Of a DNA stretch of 64,000 nt, positions 28,542 to 38,898 are shown in pieces. The notes beneath the pieces are model-generated. The model had not been told where the DNA came from, did not search any database, and saw only the letters and a program-made list of their open reading frames with translations. Source of the DNA: Planococcus sp. PAMC 21323 (GTDB lineage: Bacteria > Bacillota > Bacilli > Bacillales_A > Planococcaceae); assembly GCF_000785555.1 (NCBI RefSeq), contig NZ_CP009129.1:1922001-1986000 (forward strand), given 5' to 3'. The translations under genes and the position numbers were made by a program. Numbering within the stretch: position 1 is the first letter of the stretch; every line of letters begins with the position of its first letter.

Positions 28542-30515
28542 TTATTCCACACTTGAGTACTCAAAAGTTTCTTCTAAGATAATTGATGAATCTCGAACAA
28601 TTCGGTATGATGCACTTTCGCCTTCTGCAATTTGCAATTCAATCTGGTGCGATTTATTTTCGGTAATTTTAAATTCCTCTACAGGCTTTACCATCGTATT
28701 GGTATTGTCTTGTATATAAACCTGAATAGTCTGTTCAACTGGCTCTTCACCTTCTTCAGACGGTTCGGCTGGTTCATATGGAATGTTGACTGTATGAATA
28801 TAAGTTTTCATTGGTTGGGCGGCTACGCCTGAAGACAAGGTTACTTCAATCGTGCTACCCGCTACTAGCTGTTCTCCTGCAGCAGGCGTCTGAGACATTA
28901 CTTTCCCAGCTTCTATTTCACTAGAGGCTTGTTCAGACACAATCCGGATATTGAAACCTGAAGAACGGGCATAATCATTGAGGTTTTCCTCCGTAAATCC
29001 GGCCAAGTCCTCGACATTGCGCAAGTCTTCTCCTTTGCTGACAATAAACTCAACTTCGGTTTCACTAATAACAACTTCTTCTCCAGCAGCTGGTCGCTGA
29101 TTTAAAATCGTTCCAACAGGTTCTTCAGAAAACTCTTCTGTAGATTTAGGAGAAGCAAAATTTTTGGCCTCTAACTCACTTGTTGCGTCTTCAAGCATGG
29201 TGCCAACAAAATCATTCATTTCAACTTTTTCTTTTCCTTTACTAACAAAAAGTTGAATAGCCGCTTCGCGATCTCTCATCTTGCCTGCTTCTGGAATGGT
29301 TCGTATTATATGATTGTCTGTGATTTCTTCTGAAAACTCTTCGGTTTCTTCACCGACAATAAAACCACTGGCTTGTAATTCTTCTACCGCCTCAGTATGC
29401 TCCATTCCAGAAACATCTGGAACTTCTACTTGCCTCGGTTCAAACAGTCCAGGAAATGCGATTGCTTGCACTAGTCCCGCAATTAATAAGAACGAGAACA
29501 CGCCAATTATCCATGGCCATTTCTTTCTCTTCTTTTTCACAGGAGGGTTTTGCTCTTTTGCTGTTTCGTTCAACGGTAAAGGCATTGTTTTCGTATCATC
29601 TACACTGGTATAAGCTCCAGAATCTTTAATAGCGGGCATTGCACGTGTTTCATCTTGGTCAATAGGCACTTCAAACTTAGGTTCATTTAGACGTTCTGGC
29701 AATAATGCTGTACTAAGATCTTCTTCCATTTCATCAGCTGACTGATAACGATGTTCTATGTTTTTTGCAGTTGCTTTTAAAACGATATTTTCTAAACTTT
29801 GTGGCAATGTTGGGACCGTATCAAGTAAAGAAGGCGTTTCTGTTTGTAAATGTTTTAAAGCAATTGAAACAGCTGACTCGCCAGAAAACGGCAGTTTACC
29901 TGTAATTAATTCGTACATTACAATTCCAAGCGAGTAAATATCGGATTTTTTATTAGCCATACCGCCCCGTGCCTGCTCAGGTGATAAATAATGAACCGTT
30001 CCCAACACAGAATTTGTTTGTGTATAAGATGTCGCACTTAATGCCATCGCAATACCAAAATCAGATATTTTCACATTACCTTGGTTATCCATCAAAATAT
30101 TTTGGGGTTTAATGTCTCTGTGAACGATTTGGTTGTGATGGGCATGTGCTAAAGCCGATGCTAACTGCTTCATAATCTCAACTGCTCGCTCAGGCGAGAC
30201 TGGTGAATGCTCGATTATGTAATCTTTCAAGGTTTTTCCCGGTACATACTCCATTACTAAATAATGGATTGGACCGTCTTCACCCACATCAAAAATATTT
30301 ACGATATTCGGATGCGCCAAGCTAGTAGTGGATAATGCTTCTCTTTGGAAACGCCTGCGTAATTCTTCTTCATTGGAAAAATCATATCGCAAAATTTTAA
30401 TTGCGATATCCCGATCCAAAATCATATCATGCGCCAAATAAACATTAGACATTCCACCACCACCGATCAAATCCTTGATCTTATAGCGGCCGTTGATGCT
30501 TTTTCCAATCAACAT
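28542..30515 (-). CDS. prkC: Serine/threonine protein kinase with PASTA domains
   Basis: PrkC is a membrane eukaryotic-type kinase that senses cell-wall fragments. The 657-residue protein has a cytoplasmic kinase domain (about 1-275) with a glycine loop at 17-21, Lys40, HRD at 132-134 and DFG at 152-154. A single membrane segment lies at about 334-354. Outside are three PASTA repeats (beginning EVPDVSGM, EMNDFVGT and NVEDLAGF) and a C-terminal Ig-like domain. It lies 2 bp after prpC, and its GAGGAGG ribosome binding site overlaps the prpC end. Confidence 0.97.
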   Translation of the reverse strand: MLIGKSINGRYKIKDLIGGGGMSNVYLAHDMILDRDIAIKILRYDFSNEEELRRRFQREALSTTSLAHPNIVNIFDVGEDGPIHYLVMEYVPGKTLKDYIIEHSPVSPERAVEIMKQLASALAHAHHNQIVHRDIKPQNILMDNQGNVKISDFGIAMALSATSYTQTNSVLGTVHYLSPEQARGGMANKKSDIYSLGIVMYELITGKLPFSGESAVSIALKHLQTETPSLLDTVPTLPQSLENIVLKATAKNIEHRYQSADEMEEDLSTALLPERLNEPKFEVPIDQDETRAMPAIKDSGAYTSVDDTKTMPLPLNETAKEQNPPVKKKRKKWPWIIGVFSFLLIAGLVQAIAFPGLFEPRQVEVPDVSGMEHTEAVEELQASGFIVGEETEEFSEEITDNHIIRTIPEAGKMRDREAAIQLFVSKGKEKVEMNDFVGTMLEDATSELEAKNFASPKSTEEFSEEPVGTILNQRPAAGEEVVISETEVEFIVSKGEDLRNVEDLAGFTEENLNDYARSSGFNIRIVSEQASSEIEAGKVMSQTPAAGEQLVAGSTIEVTLSSGVAAQPMKTYIHTVNIPYEPAEPSEEGEEPVEQTIQVYIQDNTNTMVKPVEEFKITENKSHQIELQIAEGESASYRIVRDSSIILEETFEYSSVE

Positions 30516-30517
30516 AG

Positions 30518-31267
30518 TTATACCTCCTCATCCGTAGAGGATAGAAGAATTAATGAAATATTATCTTCTCCACCCAGATCGTTAGCCAGACTCACTAACT
30601 CCTGACCCTTTTGAGATAAAGGAGACGTAGAGCGAACAATAGCTGCAAGTTCTTCTTTCGGAACTTTATTACTTAATCCATCTGAACATATTAATAAATA
30701 CGGAGCTTTCGCAAATGAAAAATCAATCATTTCTCTTTCAATACGTGATTCTGTACCAAGGGCACGAACAATCCAGTTTTTCTTTGGATGTGCTTCTGCT
30801 TCTGCTTGGCTAATTTCACCACTATCAACGAGTACATTGACATAAGAATGGTCACGCGTTAGTTGTTTAATTGATTCCCCAATGAGGTAAGCTCGGCTAT
30901 CGCCAATATGGCACAAAACTCCTTCATCATCTTTGATCAATGCGGCAATCAAAGTAGTCCCCATGCCTTTGCATTCTGGAGTTGCCGATGCATGATCAAA
31001 TACTAAACGGTTTATCGTTTTGACGCGTTCAGAAAGCCATTCTCGTCTGTTATCGAGCGTCGAAAATGAAGCATCTTGGTCGTCCAAAAAATATTGACTT
31101 AATCGATCAACGGTCATCTTACTGGCAACATCTCCAGCTTTATGTCCACCCATTCCATCTGCCACGATCGCTAACATTAAGCCATCTGGTCGCTTAAGTA
31201 CCGCTACACTATCTTCATTTACTACACGAATTTTACCTGTATCACTTTCGATCACATACTGAAACAA
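30518..31267 (-). CDS. prpC: PP2C-family protein phosphatase
   Basis: PrpC is the metal-dependent phosphatase that reverses PrkC phosphorylation. The 249-residue protein has the PP2C motifs NEDS (about 17-20), VADGMGGHKAGD (about 36-47), HIGDSRAYL and GGEDNISLILL. The start is TTG, with GGTGA six bases upstream. It is coupled to prkC, as in other Bacillales. Confidence 0.95.
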   Translation of the reverse strand: MFQYVIESDTGKIRVVNEDSVAVLKRPDGLMLAIVADGMGGHKAGDVASKMTVDRLSQYFLDDQDASFSTLDNRREWLSERVKTINRLVFDHASATPECKGMGTTLIAALIKDDEGVLCHIGDSRAYLIGESIKQLTRDHSYVNVLVDSGEISQAEAEAHPKKNWIVRALGTESRIEREMIDFSFAKAPYLLICSDGLSNKVPKEELAAIVRSTSPLSQKGQELVSLANDLGGEDNISLILLSSTDEEV

Positions 31268-31288
31268 TTCACGTCACCCCGATCCTCT

Positions 31289-32641
31289 TTAAGCTGTTGC
31301 AGTCTTGCGGGTCTTTTTAAAAGCAGCGATAAAAAAGCCGTCGCTTCCATAATCTTGCGGAAAAACTTGTACAAAGCCGGTATGTTTAATAGCCATCATA
31401 TCTGGCAATGCGACCTGAATCTTTTCCATTTCAGGATGTTCTTTTAAAAATCGTTCTGCAGTCCCTCTATTTTCAACAGCATCTACTGTACACGTACTGT
31501 ATACGAGTATGCCATCTTCTTTTAATAGATGCGCTGCCTGGTCTAATAACTCAATTTGAATTTCCTGTAACCGGGCAAAATCTTGTTCTTTTTTAGTGTA
31601 TTTAATATCTGGCTTACGTTTAATGACGCCTAACCCACTACAAGGAGCATCTACCAAAATTCGGTCGAATTTCTCTTCACCGAAACGCTCCACACTTTGC
31701 TTTCCGTCACCAACAGTCGTTTCGATTACGGTATGCCCTAGTCGCTCAGCATTTTCGTCTATTAGTTTTACTTTGTGCTGGTGTAGATCCAGTGCATATA
31801 AAGTTCCACTATTATTCATTTTTTCGGCAATATGCGTTGTTTTCCCACCAGGTGCAGCACACATATCGAGTACCGTCATTCCTGGTTCTACTTGCAATGC
31901 ATATGCCGGAAGCATAGAACTTTCATCTTGTATCGTAATAAAACCTTTTTCAAAAGTTGTCGTACGAGCAGGCTGACCATTTGTCACAACTAAACATTCT
32001 GGAATCATTTTACTCGGTACTGCTTCTAATTCTTCTGACTCTAGCATTTCAATCGCTTCTTCGACTGTTGCTCGAACTGTATTTACACGTACCGTTTGTA
32101 ATGGGGTTTTATTGTTCTCCAACGCCATTTCACGCGTCTTTTCCAATCCAAATTGCTCTGCCCAACGTCGAATCATCCACTCTGGGTGACTCGTCTCAAT
32201 TGAAATTTTCTCGTATGGATCGCTAATCGTATTAAACGAACGTACGCCGTTTCGCTGCACTGAGCGTAATACACCGTTCACAACAGATGCTACTCCTCCA
32301 TGCCCGCGGCGTTTAGCAATTTCGACTGCTTCATGAACAACTGCATGTGCAGGAATTCGATCTAAATAAACAATCTGGTAAAGAGATAATCTCAACAAGG
32401 TTTTGACCCATGGCTCGATTTTCCCTTTTAGATAAGGCTCTAAATAATAATCTAGCGTCATCTGATGCTGCAAAGTACCGTACGTAATTTCTGTCAACAA
32501 ACCTCTATTTTTAGCTGCTATTCCATAGCTTTCAATGGTTTGGTGAAGTAATAGGTTACTATAGGCTTGTTTGTTTTCAACTGCCCAAAGAATCGAAAAT
32601 GCTGCATCGCGAACATTGCCTTGAAGTTTTTTGTTTTTCAT
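31289..32641 (-). CDS. rsmB: 16S rRNA (cytosine-C5)-methyltransferase RsmB
   Basis: RsmB (Sun) methylates a cytosine near position 967 of 16S rRNA. The 450-residue protein has an N-terminal NusB-like domain and a methyltransferase domain with the SAM loop [16 protein letters not shown]. The two conserved cysteines lie in [16 protein letters not shown] and [14 protein letters not shown]. It overlaps fmt by 4 bp (ATGA). Confidence 0.97.
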   Translation of the reverse strand: MKNKKLQGNVRDAAFSILWAVENKQAYSNLLLHQTIESYGIAAKNRGLLTEITYGTLQHQMTLDYYLEPYLKGKIEPWVKTLLRLSLYQIVYLDRIPAHAVVHEAVEIAKRRGHGGVASVVNGVLRSVQRNGVRSFNTISDPYEKISIETSHPEWMIRRWAEQFGLEKTREMALENNKTPLQTVRVNTVRATVEEAIEMLESEELEAVPSKMIPECLVVTNGQPARTTTFEKGFITIQDESSMLPAYALQVEPGMTVLDMCAAPGGKTTHIAEKMNNSGTLYALDLHQHKVKLIDENAERLGHTVIETTVGDGKQSVERFGEEKFDRILVDAPCSGLGVIKRKPDIKYTKKEQDFARLQEIQIELLDQAAHLLKEDGILVYSTCTVDAVENRGTAERFLKEHPEMEKIQVALPDMMAIKHTGFVQVFPQDYGSDGFFIAAFKKTRKTATA

Positions 32642-33570
32642 TCGAATAAATCTCCCACCTGGATTTTAGGTCCTTTTAAATAATCAGTTGCGGTCATCCG
32701 TTTTTTTCCAGCTGGTTGTAATTCAGTAATTGCCAATACACCGTCGCCAGTTTGCACTAAAATGGCATCCTCTGTCAGCTCGATTACTTCACCAATTTGG
32801 CCTTTTGCGCTTGAAGTAGTTTTTTTCGTCCACCATATTTTCATATTGGCGCCGTTAAAACTTGTATATGCGACTGGCCATGGATGCAACCCTCGAACTT
32901 GGTTATAAATCGATGTTGCTGACTTTGACCAATCGACTTGCTCCTGCTCACGCGAAATATTCCGGGCATACGTTACTAGTTCCTCGTCTTGCGGAATACG
33001 TTTGTTCGTGCCTTCAATAATCGATGGCAATGTGGTTTTCAATAAATCGCGACCTGCAATGCTCAACTTATCAAACATACTACCGGTATGGTCCTGTTCT
33101 TCAATTGGCACTGTTACTTGCGAGATGATATCACCCGCGTCTAAACGGTCTACCATATACATAATGGTGACACCCGTTTCGTCTTGTCCATCTATAATCG
33201 ATTGATGAATTGGTGCACCTCCGCGATATGCCGGAAGAAGTGACGCATGAACGTTGATGGCACCTAGTTCAGGTGCTTCTAATAATTCACTCGGCAAGAT
33301 TTGCCCGAAAGCTGCTGTTACAATTAAATCCGCATCCATATCGAGTACATGCTGAAGTTCATCTTTGTTTTTTAATTTTTCTGGTTGATAGATAGGCAAT
33401 CCAAGACGCAATGCCTCTTCTTTAACAGGTGTCGCCGTCATCACTTTTTTACGTCCCACAGGCCGGTCTGGCTGCGTTACGACACAAATCACTTCATAAC
33501 CTTCCTCGATAAGCATACGTAGAATCGGTGCTGAAAAGGCAGGTGTGCCCATGAATATTATTTTGGTCAA
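32638..33570 (-). CDS. fmt: Methionyl-tRNA formyltransferase
   Basis: Fmt formylates initiator methionyl-tRNA. The 310-residue protein begins with [20 protein letters not shown] and has the folate-binding motif [16 protein letters not shown]-terminal tRNA-binding domain follows. The start is TTG overlapping the def stop (TTGA), with GGAGGAACAGGC in front. The pairing with def, which removes the formyl group later, is universal. Confidence 0.97.
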   Translation of the reverse strand: MTKIIFMGTPAFSAPILRMLIEEGYEVICVVTQPDRPVGRKKVMTATPVKEEALRLGLPIYQPEKLKNKDELQHVLDMDADLIVTAAFGQILPSELLEAPELGAINVHASLLPAYRGGAPIHQSIIDGQDETGVTIMYMVDRLDAGDIISQVTVPIEEQDHTGSMFDKLSIAGRDLLKTTLPSIIEGTNKRIPQDEELVTYARNISREQEQVDWSKSATSIYNQVRGLHPWPVAYTSFNGANMKIWWTKKTTSSAKGQIGEVIELTEDAILVQTGDGVLAITELQPAGKKRMTATDYLKGPKIQVGDLFE

Positions 33571-34076
33571 GCCTGTTCCTCCTCTTCTTCCTGCTGGCGA
33601 ATCATTTCATCTAATTCTTCTTGCGTCACATATTTTGTGATTTTGCTTGTAAACAACACACCATCTAAATGGTCCATTTCATGCAGAATTGCCCGAGCTT
33701 CATAACCTTCTGCCTCTAGTTCATACCAAGAGCCGTCTCGTTCTTGTGCTTTAATTTTGATATGGTCATAGCGCTCTACTTCTCCGAAAATTCCCGGAAA
33801 ACTTAAACACCCTTCAATATCTGTTTCCGCGCCTTCAAATAGGACCAATTCGGGATTGATCATCTCAATGGGCTCTAGGCCTTCTTGGAAGTCAACAATA
33901 GCTACGCGAACCGCTTCTCCAACTTGAGGAGCAGCAATACCGACACCATCCGACTCCACCATTGTTTCATGCATATCATCTAAAAGAACCGATAAGTTTT
34001 TATCAAAAACCGTTACCGGTTCACAATTTGTTTCTAATACTTTATTTGGGTGTTTTACAACCGTTCGAATTGCCAT
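33567..34076 (-). CDS. def: Peptide deformylase
   Basis: Def removes the N-formyl group from new proteins. The 169-residue protein has the three metal-site motifs [10 protein letters not shown] (about 44-53), EGCLSFPG (about 88-95, Cys90 ligand) and HEMDHLDG (about 132-139). Its C-terminal tail is unusually rich in glutamate ([10 protein letters not shown]). It lies 18 bp after priA and overlaps fmt. Confidence 0.96.
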   Translation of the reverse strand: MAIRTVVKHPNKVLETNCEPVTVFDKNLSVLLDDMHETMVESDGVGIAAPQVGEAVRVAIVDFQEGLEPIEMINPELVLFEGAETDIEGCLSFPGIFGEVERYDHIKIKAQERDGSWYELEAEGYEARAILHEMDHLDGVLFTSKITKYVTQEELDEMIRQQEEEEEQA

Positions 34077-34094
34077 AAGTAAATCCTCTTTTCT

Positions 34095-36491
34095 TTACAT
34101 AACCGATGTTGGATTCATATCGATCGACAGTGTGGCACCTTTTTTCAGCCACTCTGTTCGATGAATTTTGATCAATTGCTGCATCGTGTCGATTAATTTT
34201 GATTCTTTTTTGTATTTTATCAAACATTGATAGCGATATCTATTATTGACGCGAGAGATCAACGACGCTGAAGGCCCGATAATTAAGGTATTTGGTGACA
34301 ATTGACCTTTTAAATAACGCACGCTTTGATCTGCATATTCAGCCACCGTCATTAAGTCTTCATGTGTAAATTGAATATTTACGACAAAATAATAAGGTGG
34401 ATAGCCACTGGCTCTTCGCATGGCCATTTCTTGTTCGTAAAATGGCTCATATAGTTGATCTTTTGCTAAAGTAATTGCGTAATGTTCTGGTGTATAGGAT
34501 TGGACAAATACTGTTCCAGGCAATACATCACGTCCTGCACGCCCACTAACTTGCGTTAGCAATTGATACGTCTTTTCTGCCGCTCGAAAATCAGGTAAAT
34601 GAAGTGTCGTATCTGCCGACAACACACCCACTAGTGTGATATTCGGGAAATCCAAGCCTTTGGCAATCATCTGTGTTCCAAGCAAAATATCTGCTTTACC
34701 TTCGCCAAATGCTGAAAGGATTTTTTCATGCGCTCCTTTGGTACGTGTTGTATCAACGTCCATCCGTAAAACGCGTGCTTCTGGTACGACTTTTGCTAGT
34801 TCTTCTTCTACTTTTTGAGTACCCGTTCCAAAAAAGCGAATATGTTCACTTTCGCATTCCGGACAAGTCATTGGTACGCGCTCGTCATAGCCACAATAAT
34901 GACATTTCATCATTTCACTTGAACGGTGATAGGTCAATGAAATATCACAATTTGGACATTGCATAACCGTTCCGCAATCTCGGCATAAAACAAAAGATGA
35001 ATACCCACGTTTATTTAAAAACAACACCGTTTGTTGCTTCTTGTCTAATCGATCGCGAATTGCATCGGCCAATTGGACAGAAAACATTGATCGGTTACCA
35101 TTTCGCAGTTCTTCTCGCATATCAACAATATGCACATCAGGCAAGGGCTGGTTTTTCGCACGTTTTTCTAACACCAATAATTCATAAACCCCTTTTTGCG
35201 CACGGGCATATGATTCTAGTGAAGGTGTTGCACTCCCTAAAATAACCGGACATTTATGATACTCACTACGCCATATGGCCATATCTCGGGCATGGTAACG
35301 CGGCGAATCATCTTGCTTATAGCTCGATTCATGTTCTTCATCAAGTATAATAAGACCTAAATTCTGGAAAGGCGCAAAAATGGCAGAACGTGCTCCAACG
35401 ACTACTTTTACTTCTGCTCGTTGAATCTTTCGCCATTCATCATACTTTTCACCAGCTGATAAGCCACTGTGTAAAACGGCGACTTGATCACCAAAGCGTT
35501 CTTTAAACCGAATCGTCATTTGAGGCGTTAATGATATTTCAGGTACTAGCATGATGGCTTCTTTGCCTTGTTTTAAAACTTGATCGATAGTTTGCAAATA
35601 AATCTCCGTTTTCCCACTGCCCGTAATACCGTGCAACAAGAATGTTTTGGAGGTATTTAATGCTGATTCAATCTGATCAAAAGCAGTTTGTTGTGCTGCT
35701 GTTAGCTTTAAAGAAGCTTTGTGTTCGATATTCGTTAGTAATTTAGGATCACGATAAGACTCCATATTTGAAATTTGAGCAGCACCTTTATCAACTAAAC
35801 TATAAATCGTCGGCAATGAAACACCAGCGATTTTTTGAAGTTGTGACGATTCAATCGCTTGTCCCGTATTTTTTAAAAAATACTCCATTAGTTTTAGTTG
35901 CTGTTTAGCGTTTGCACGAATGTCTATCGCTTTAAGTGCTTCTTCACTTTCAGCGATATGAATCATCCTTACCTTCTTAACAGCTGTTTGCTGCTGAATA
36001 TCCGTATCAGCTAAGATTGTTCCTTTATCCATCTCTTTTTTTAGTAATGCATAGATGTCGACTGCATCCTGCAGCCGAATAAAAGAACGGTTTTCAAAAT
36101 AAGGTCGCAATGGAGGTGCAATTTCTTCAAGTTCTGCTTTTAGCACAAAACGCTTTTCGTATTTCGCACGTAAAGCAGCTGGAACCATTACTTGCAAGGC
36201 ATCAATTTCAAAACAAACGGTTTGTTTTTTCATCCACTGTGCCATTTGTAGTAATTCTTCGTTTAATACTGGTATGACGTCCATCAGCTCATGGATTGGT
36301 TTTATTCGTTTTAGATCAAAATCAGAAATCTGTTTAATTTTCGTTATAAATCCAAGCACTTTGCGATTGCCAAACGGCACTTTCACACGCATTCCCGGCT
36401 CTGCCAAAACTTCCACACTCTCTGGAATGGCATAGTCAAATGGCCGATCGATTGGATGTGCAGCAACGTCCACAATAACTTCAGCTATCAT
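34095..36491 (-). CDS. priA: Primosomal protein N' (helicase PriA)
   Basis: PriA restarts replication at collapsed forks. The 798-residue protein has an N-terminal DNA-binding region (VIVDVAAHPIDRPFDYAIP) and helicase motifs GITGSGKTEIYLQT and LIILDEEHESSYKQ. A zinc-binding segment has paired cysteines (CRDCGTVMQCPNC, CHYCGY, CPEC). Further helicase motifs end in VSGRAGR. It overlaps coaBC by 11 bp, the conserved order. Confidence 0.97.
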   Translation of the reverse strand: MIAEVIVDVAAHPIDRPFDYAIPESVEVLAEPGMRVKVPFGNRKVLGFITKIKQISDFDLKRIKPIHELMDVIPVLNEELLQMAQWMKKQTVCFEIDALQVMVPAALRAKYEKRFVLKAELEEIAPPLRPYFENRSFIRLQDAVDIYALLKKEMDKGTILADTDIQQQTAVKKVRMIHIAESEEALKAIDIRANAKQQLKLMEYFLKNTGQAIESSQLQKIAGVSLPTIYSLVDKGAAQISNMESYRDPKLLTNIEHKASLKLTAAQQTAFDQIESALNTSKTFLLHGITGSGKTEIYLQTIDQVLKQGKEAIMLVPEISLTPQMTIRFKERFGDQVAVLHSGLSAGEKYDEWRKIQRAEVKVVVGARSAIFAPFQNLGLIILDEEHESSYKQDDSPRYHARDMAIWRSEYHKCPVILGSATPSLESYARAQKGVYELLVLEKRAKNQPLPDVHIVDMREELRNGNRSMFSVQLADAIRDRLDKKQQTVLFLNKRGYSSFVLCRDCGTVMQCPNCDISLTYHRSSEMMKCHYCGYDERVPMTCPECESEHIRFFGTGTQKVEEELAKVVPEARVLRMDVDTTRTKGAHEKILSAFGEGKADILLGTQMIAKGLDFPNITLVGVLSADTTLHLPDFRAAEKTYQLLTQVSGRAGRDVLPGTVFVQSYTPEHYAITLAKDQLYEPFYEQEMAMRRASGYPPYYFVVNIQFTHEDLMTVAEYADQSVRYLKGQLSPNTLIIGPSASLISRVNNRYRYQCLIKYKKESKLIDTMQQLIKIHRTEWLKKGATLSIDMNPTSVM

Positions 36492-37686
36492 GTGACTCTT
36501 CCTTATCTGTAATCATTTCGAGCAATTGACGCGCCAATTGTTGTTTTGGCATCATCTCGAAAGCTTGCTCAAAATCGTTCTTTCCAAATACTGTTACGCG
36601 GTTGGTATCTGATTCAAAGCCTGCATTAGCTTCGCTAACATCATTAGCAATAATGTAATCAGCATTTTTACGTGCCAACTTATCTTTTGCGTACTTACTT
36701 ACATCATTGGTTTCAGCTGCAAAACCAATCAATATTTGCCCTTTCTTCTGTTGACCCAAATGTTTAAGAATATCGACTGTTCTTTCTAATTCGATCGTCG
36801 ATCCACCTTCTTGTTTCTTCATTTTTTGATTGGCGATCGTTTTTGGTCGGTAATCCGCCACTGCCGCTGTTTTCACAACGTAATTTGCCGTATCAAAATG
36901 TGCTTCGACTGCCTTTAACATGTCTTCCGCACTTTCTATTTCGATTCGTGTGACGCCACTCGGTACAGGCAACGAAACAGGTCCACTAATTAAAATCGTT
37001 TCAGCACCCATTTCAGCTGCTGCTTCAGCCATTGCATAGCCCATTTTGCCACTCGAAAAATTGGTTAAAAATCGAACTGGATCAATTCGCTCCCGCGTAG
37101 GTCCGGCTGTTACCACGACTTTTTTCCCTGCCAATCTGTGTTCGCGTGCGAAATAAGCTTGGACGAGTTGCGTAATTTTTTCCGGTTCTTCTAAACGGCC
37201 TTTTCCAACATAACCGCAAGCCAAAAAGCCTTCAGATGGTTCGATAAACCGAATGCCGTCATCGTGAAGTTGCTGAATGTTGCGTTTTACTGCAGGGTGG
37301 TCGTACATGTGGACATTCATTGCAGGTGCAATCCAAATAGGCGCGGTCGCCGCAAGCAAAGTTGTTGTCAGCATATCATCACCAATGCCATTTGCTAACT
37401 TTCCGATGACATTAGCTGTCCCCGGAGCGACAATAATTAAATCTGCCCAGTCTGCAAGATCAATATGCGCAATCACAGAAGAATCCTTTTCATCAAACGT
37501 GTCCGTATAGACATCGTTTCTGGACATCACTTGGAACGTCAGCGGTTGCACAAATTGCTGAGCAGATTCAGTCATGATTACCTTTACAGACGCCCCAGCT
37601 TGAGACAGTTTACTAACGAGTGCAACAGCTTTATAAACAGCAATTCCTCCGCTGACACATAGTAGAATTTTACGATTCTCCAACAA
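36481..37686 (-). CDS. coaBC: Bifunctional phosphopantothenoylcysteine decarboxylase/synthetase
   Basis: CoaBC makes 4'-phosphopantetheine for coenzyme A. An N-terminal flavin decarboxylase domain (ILLCVSGGIAVYK, IAPAMNVHMY) is followed by a C-terminal synthetase (VTAGPTRERIDPVRFLTNFS, KMGYA). I start it at the TTG at 37684-37686, nine bases after GAAAGG, giving 401 aa. The next TTG is also possible. A longer reading would begin inside the rpoZ terminator and is rejected. No promoter is visible between that terminator and the start. Confidence 0.95.
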   Translation of the reverse strand: MLENRKILLCVSGGIAVYKAVALVSKLSQAGASVKVIMTESAQQFVQPLTFQVMSRNDVYTDTFDEKDSSVIAHIDLADWADLIIVAPGTANVIGKLANGIGDDMLTTTLLAATAPIWIAPAMNVHMYDHPAVKRNIQQLHDDGIRFIEPSEGFLACGYVGKGRLEEPEKITQLVQAYFAREHRLAGKKVVVTAGPTRERIDPVRFLTNFSSGKMGYAMAEAAAEMGAETILISGPVSLPVPSGVTRIEIESAEDMLKAVEAHFDTANYVVKTAAVADYRPKTIANQKMKKQEGGSTIELERTVDILKHLGQQKKGQILIGFAAETNDVSKYAKDKLARKNADYIIANDVSEANAGFESDTNRVTVFGKNDFEQAFEMMPKQQLARQLLEMITDKEESHDS

Positions 37687-37705
37687 CTCAAACACCCTTT
37701 CTAAA

Positions 37706-37742
37706 CAACAAACTCCCAAAGAACAAATTTGCTCTGGGAGTC
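37706..37742 (-). terminator. Terminator/attenuator after rpoZ
   Basis: ACTCCCAGAGCAAA / TTTGTTCTTTGGGAGT forms a long imperfect hairpin on the minus strand, followed by a T-rich TTGTTGTTT. It lies only about 20 bp before the coaBC start, so downstream genes may depend on read-through. Confidence 0.65.
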
Positions 37743-37760
37743 GTCAGTTGCGATTAATGG

Positions 37761-37984
37761 TTAAATTTCGTCTTCATAGATTGCAAATTCATCTTGTTTT
37801 TCTGGAACTAAAACGCCAGCTGCTACTTCTTCAAGTGCTTTACCGACCGATTTAACAGAAGTGTATGAATCTAATTTTTCATCACCATGTTCATGTAATT
37901 GGCGAGCACGTTTTGAAGCAAGTGCCACCAACGAGTATTTTGAATCAATTCGGCTTTTTAGTTTATCAACGGATGGGTATAACA

Positions 37985-37985
<1 letters not shown>
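37761..37985 (-). CDS. rpoZ: RNA polymerase omega subunit
   Basis: Omega assists RNA polymerase assembly and stability. The 74-residue protein begins MLYPSVDKLKSRIDSKYSLV and has the conserved ALASKRARQL and KSVGKALEEVA segments. It overlaps the gmk stop by one base, the conserved gmk-rpoZ arrangement. Confidence 0.96.
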
Positions 37986-38638
<653 letters not shown>

Positions 38639-38898
38639 CTAAGCGCAAAAGCATAACCGTTGCGCATTTTCTAAATCAGCTTACACACCATATAAAATTT
38701 AGGTTAACTCCTATAATTCGGCTGACCCAATTATAGCGCAGTTATCAACAAGAGAATATATGACTTTCTCCACTAAATTCTAAATCGTCATTTGTCGCTG
38801 ACCTTTATTCTTCGTTTTCTAACTAACTGTCTTATTATATCATAATACACCGAGAAAATGATAAGATGGAACAAAACGATTTGAAAGAGGGATATTTA

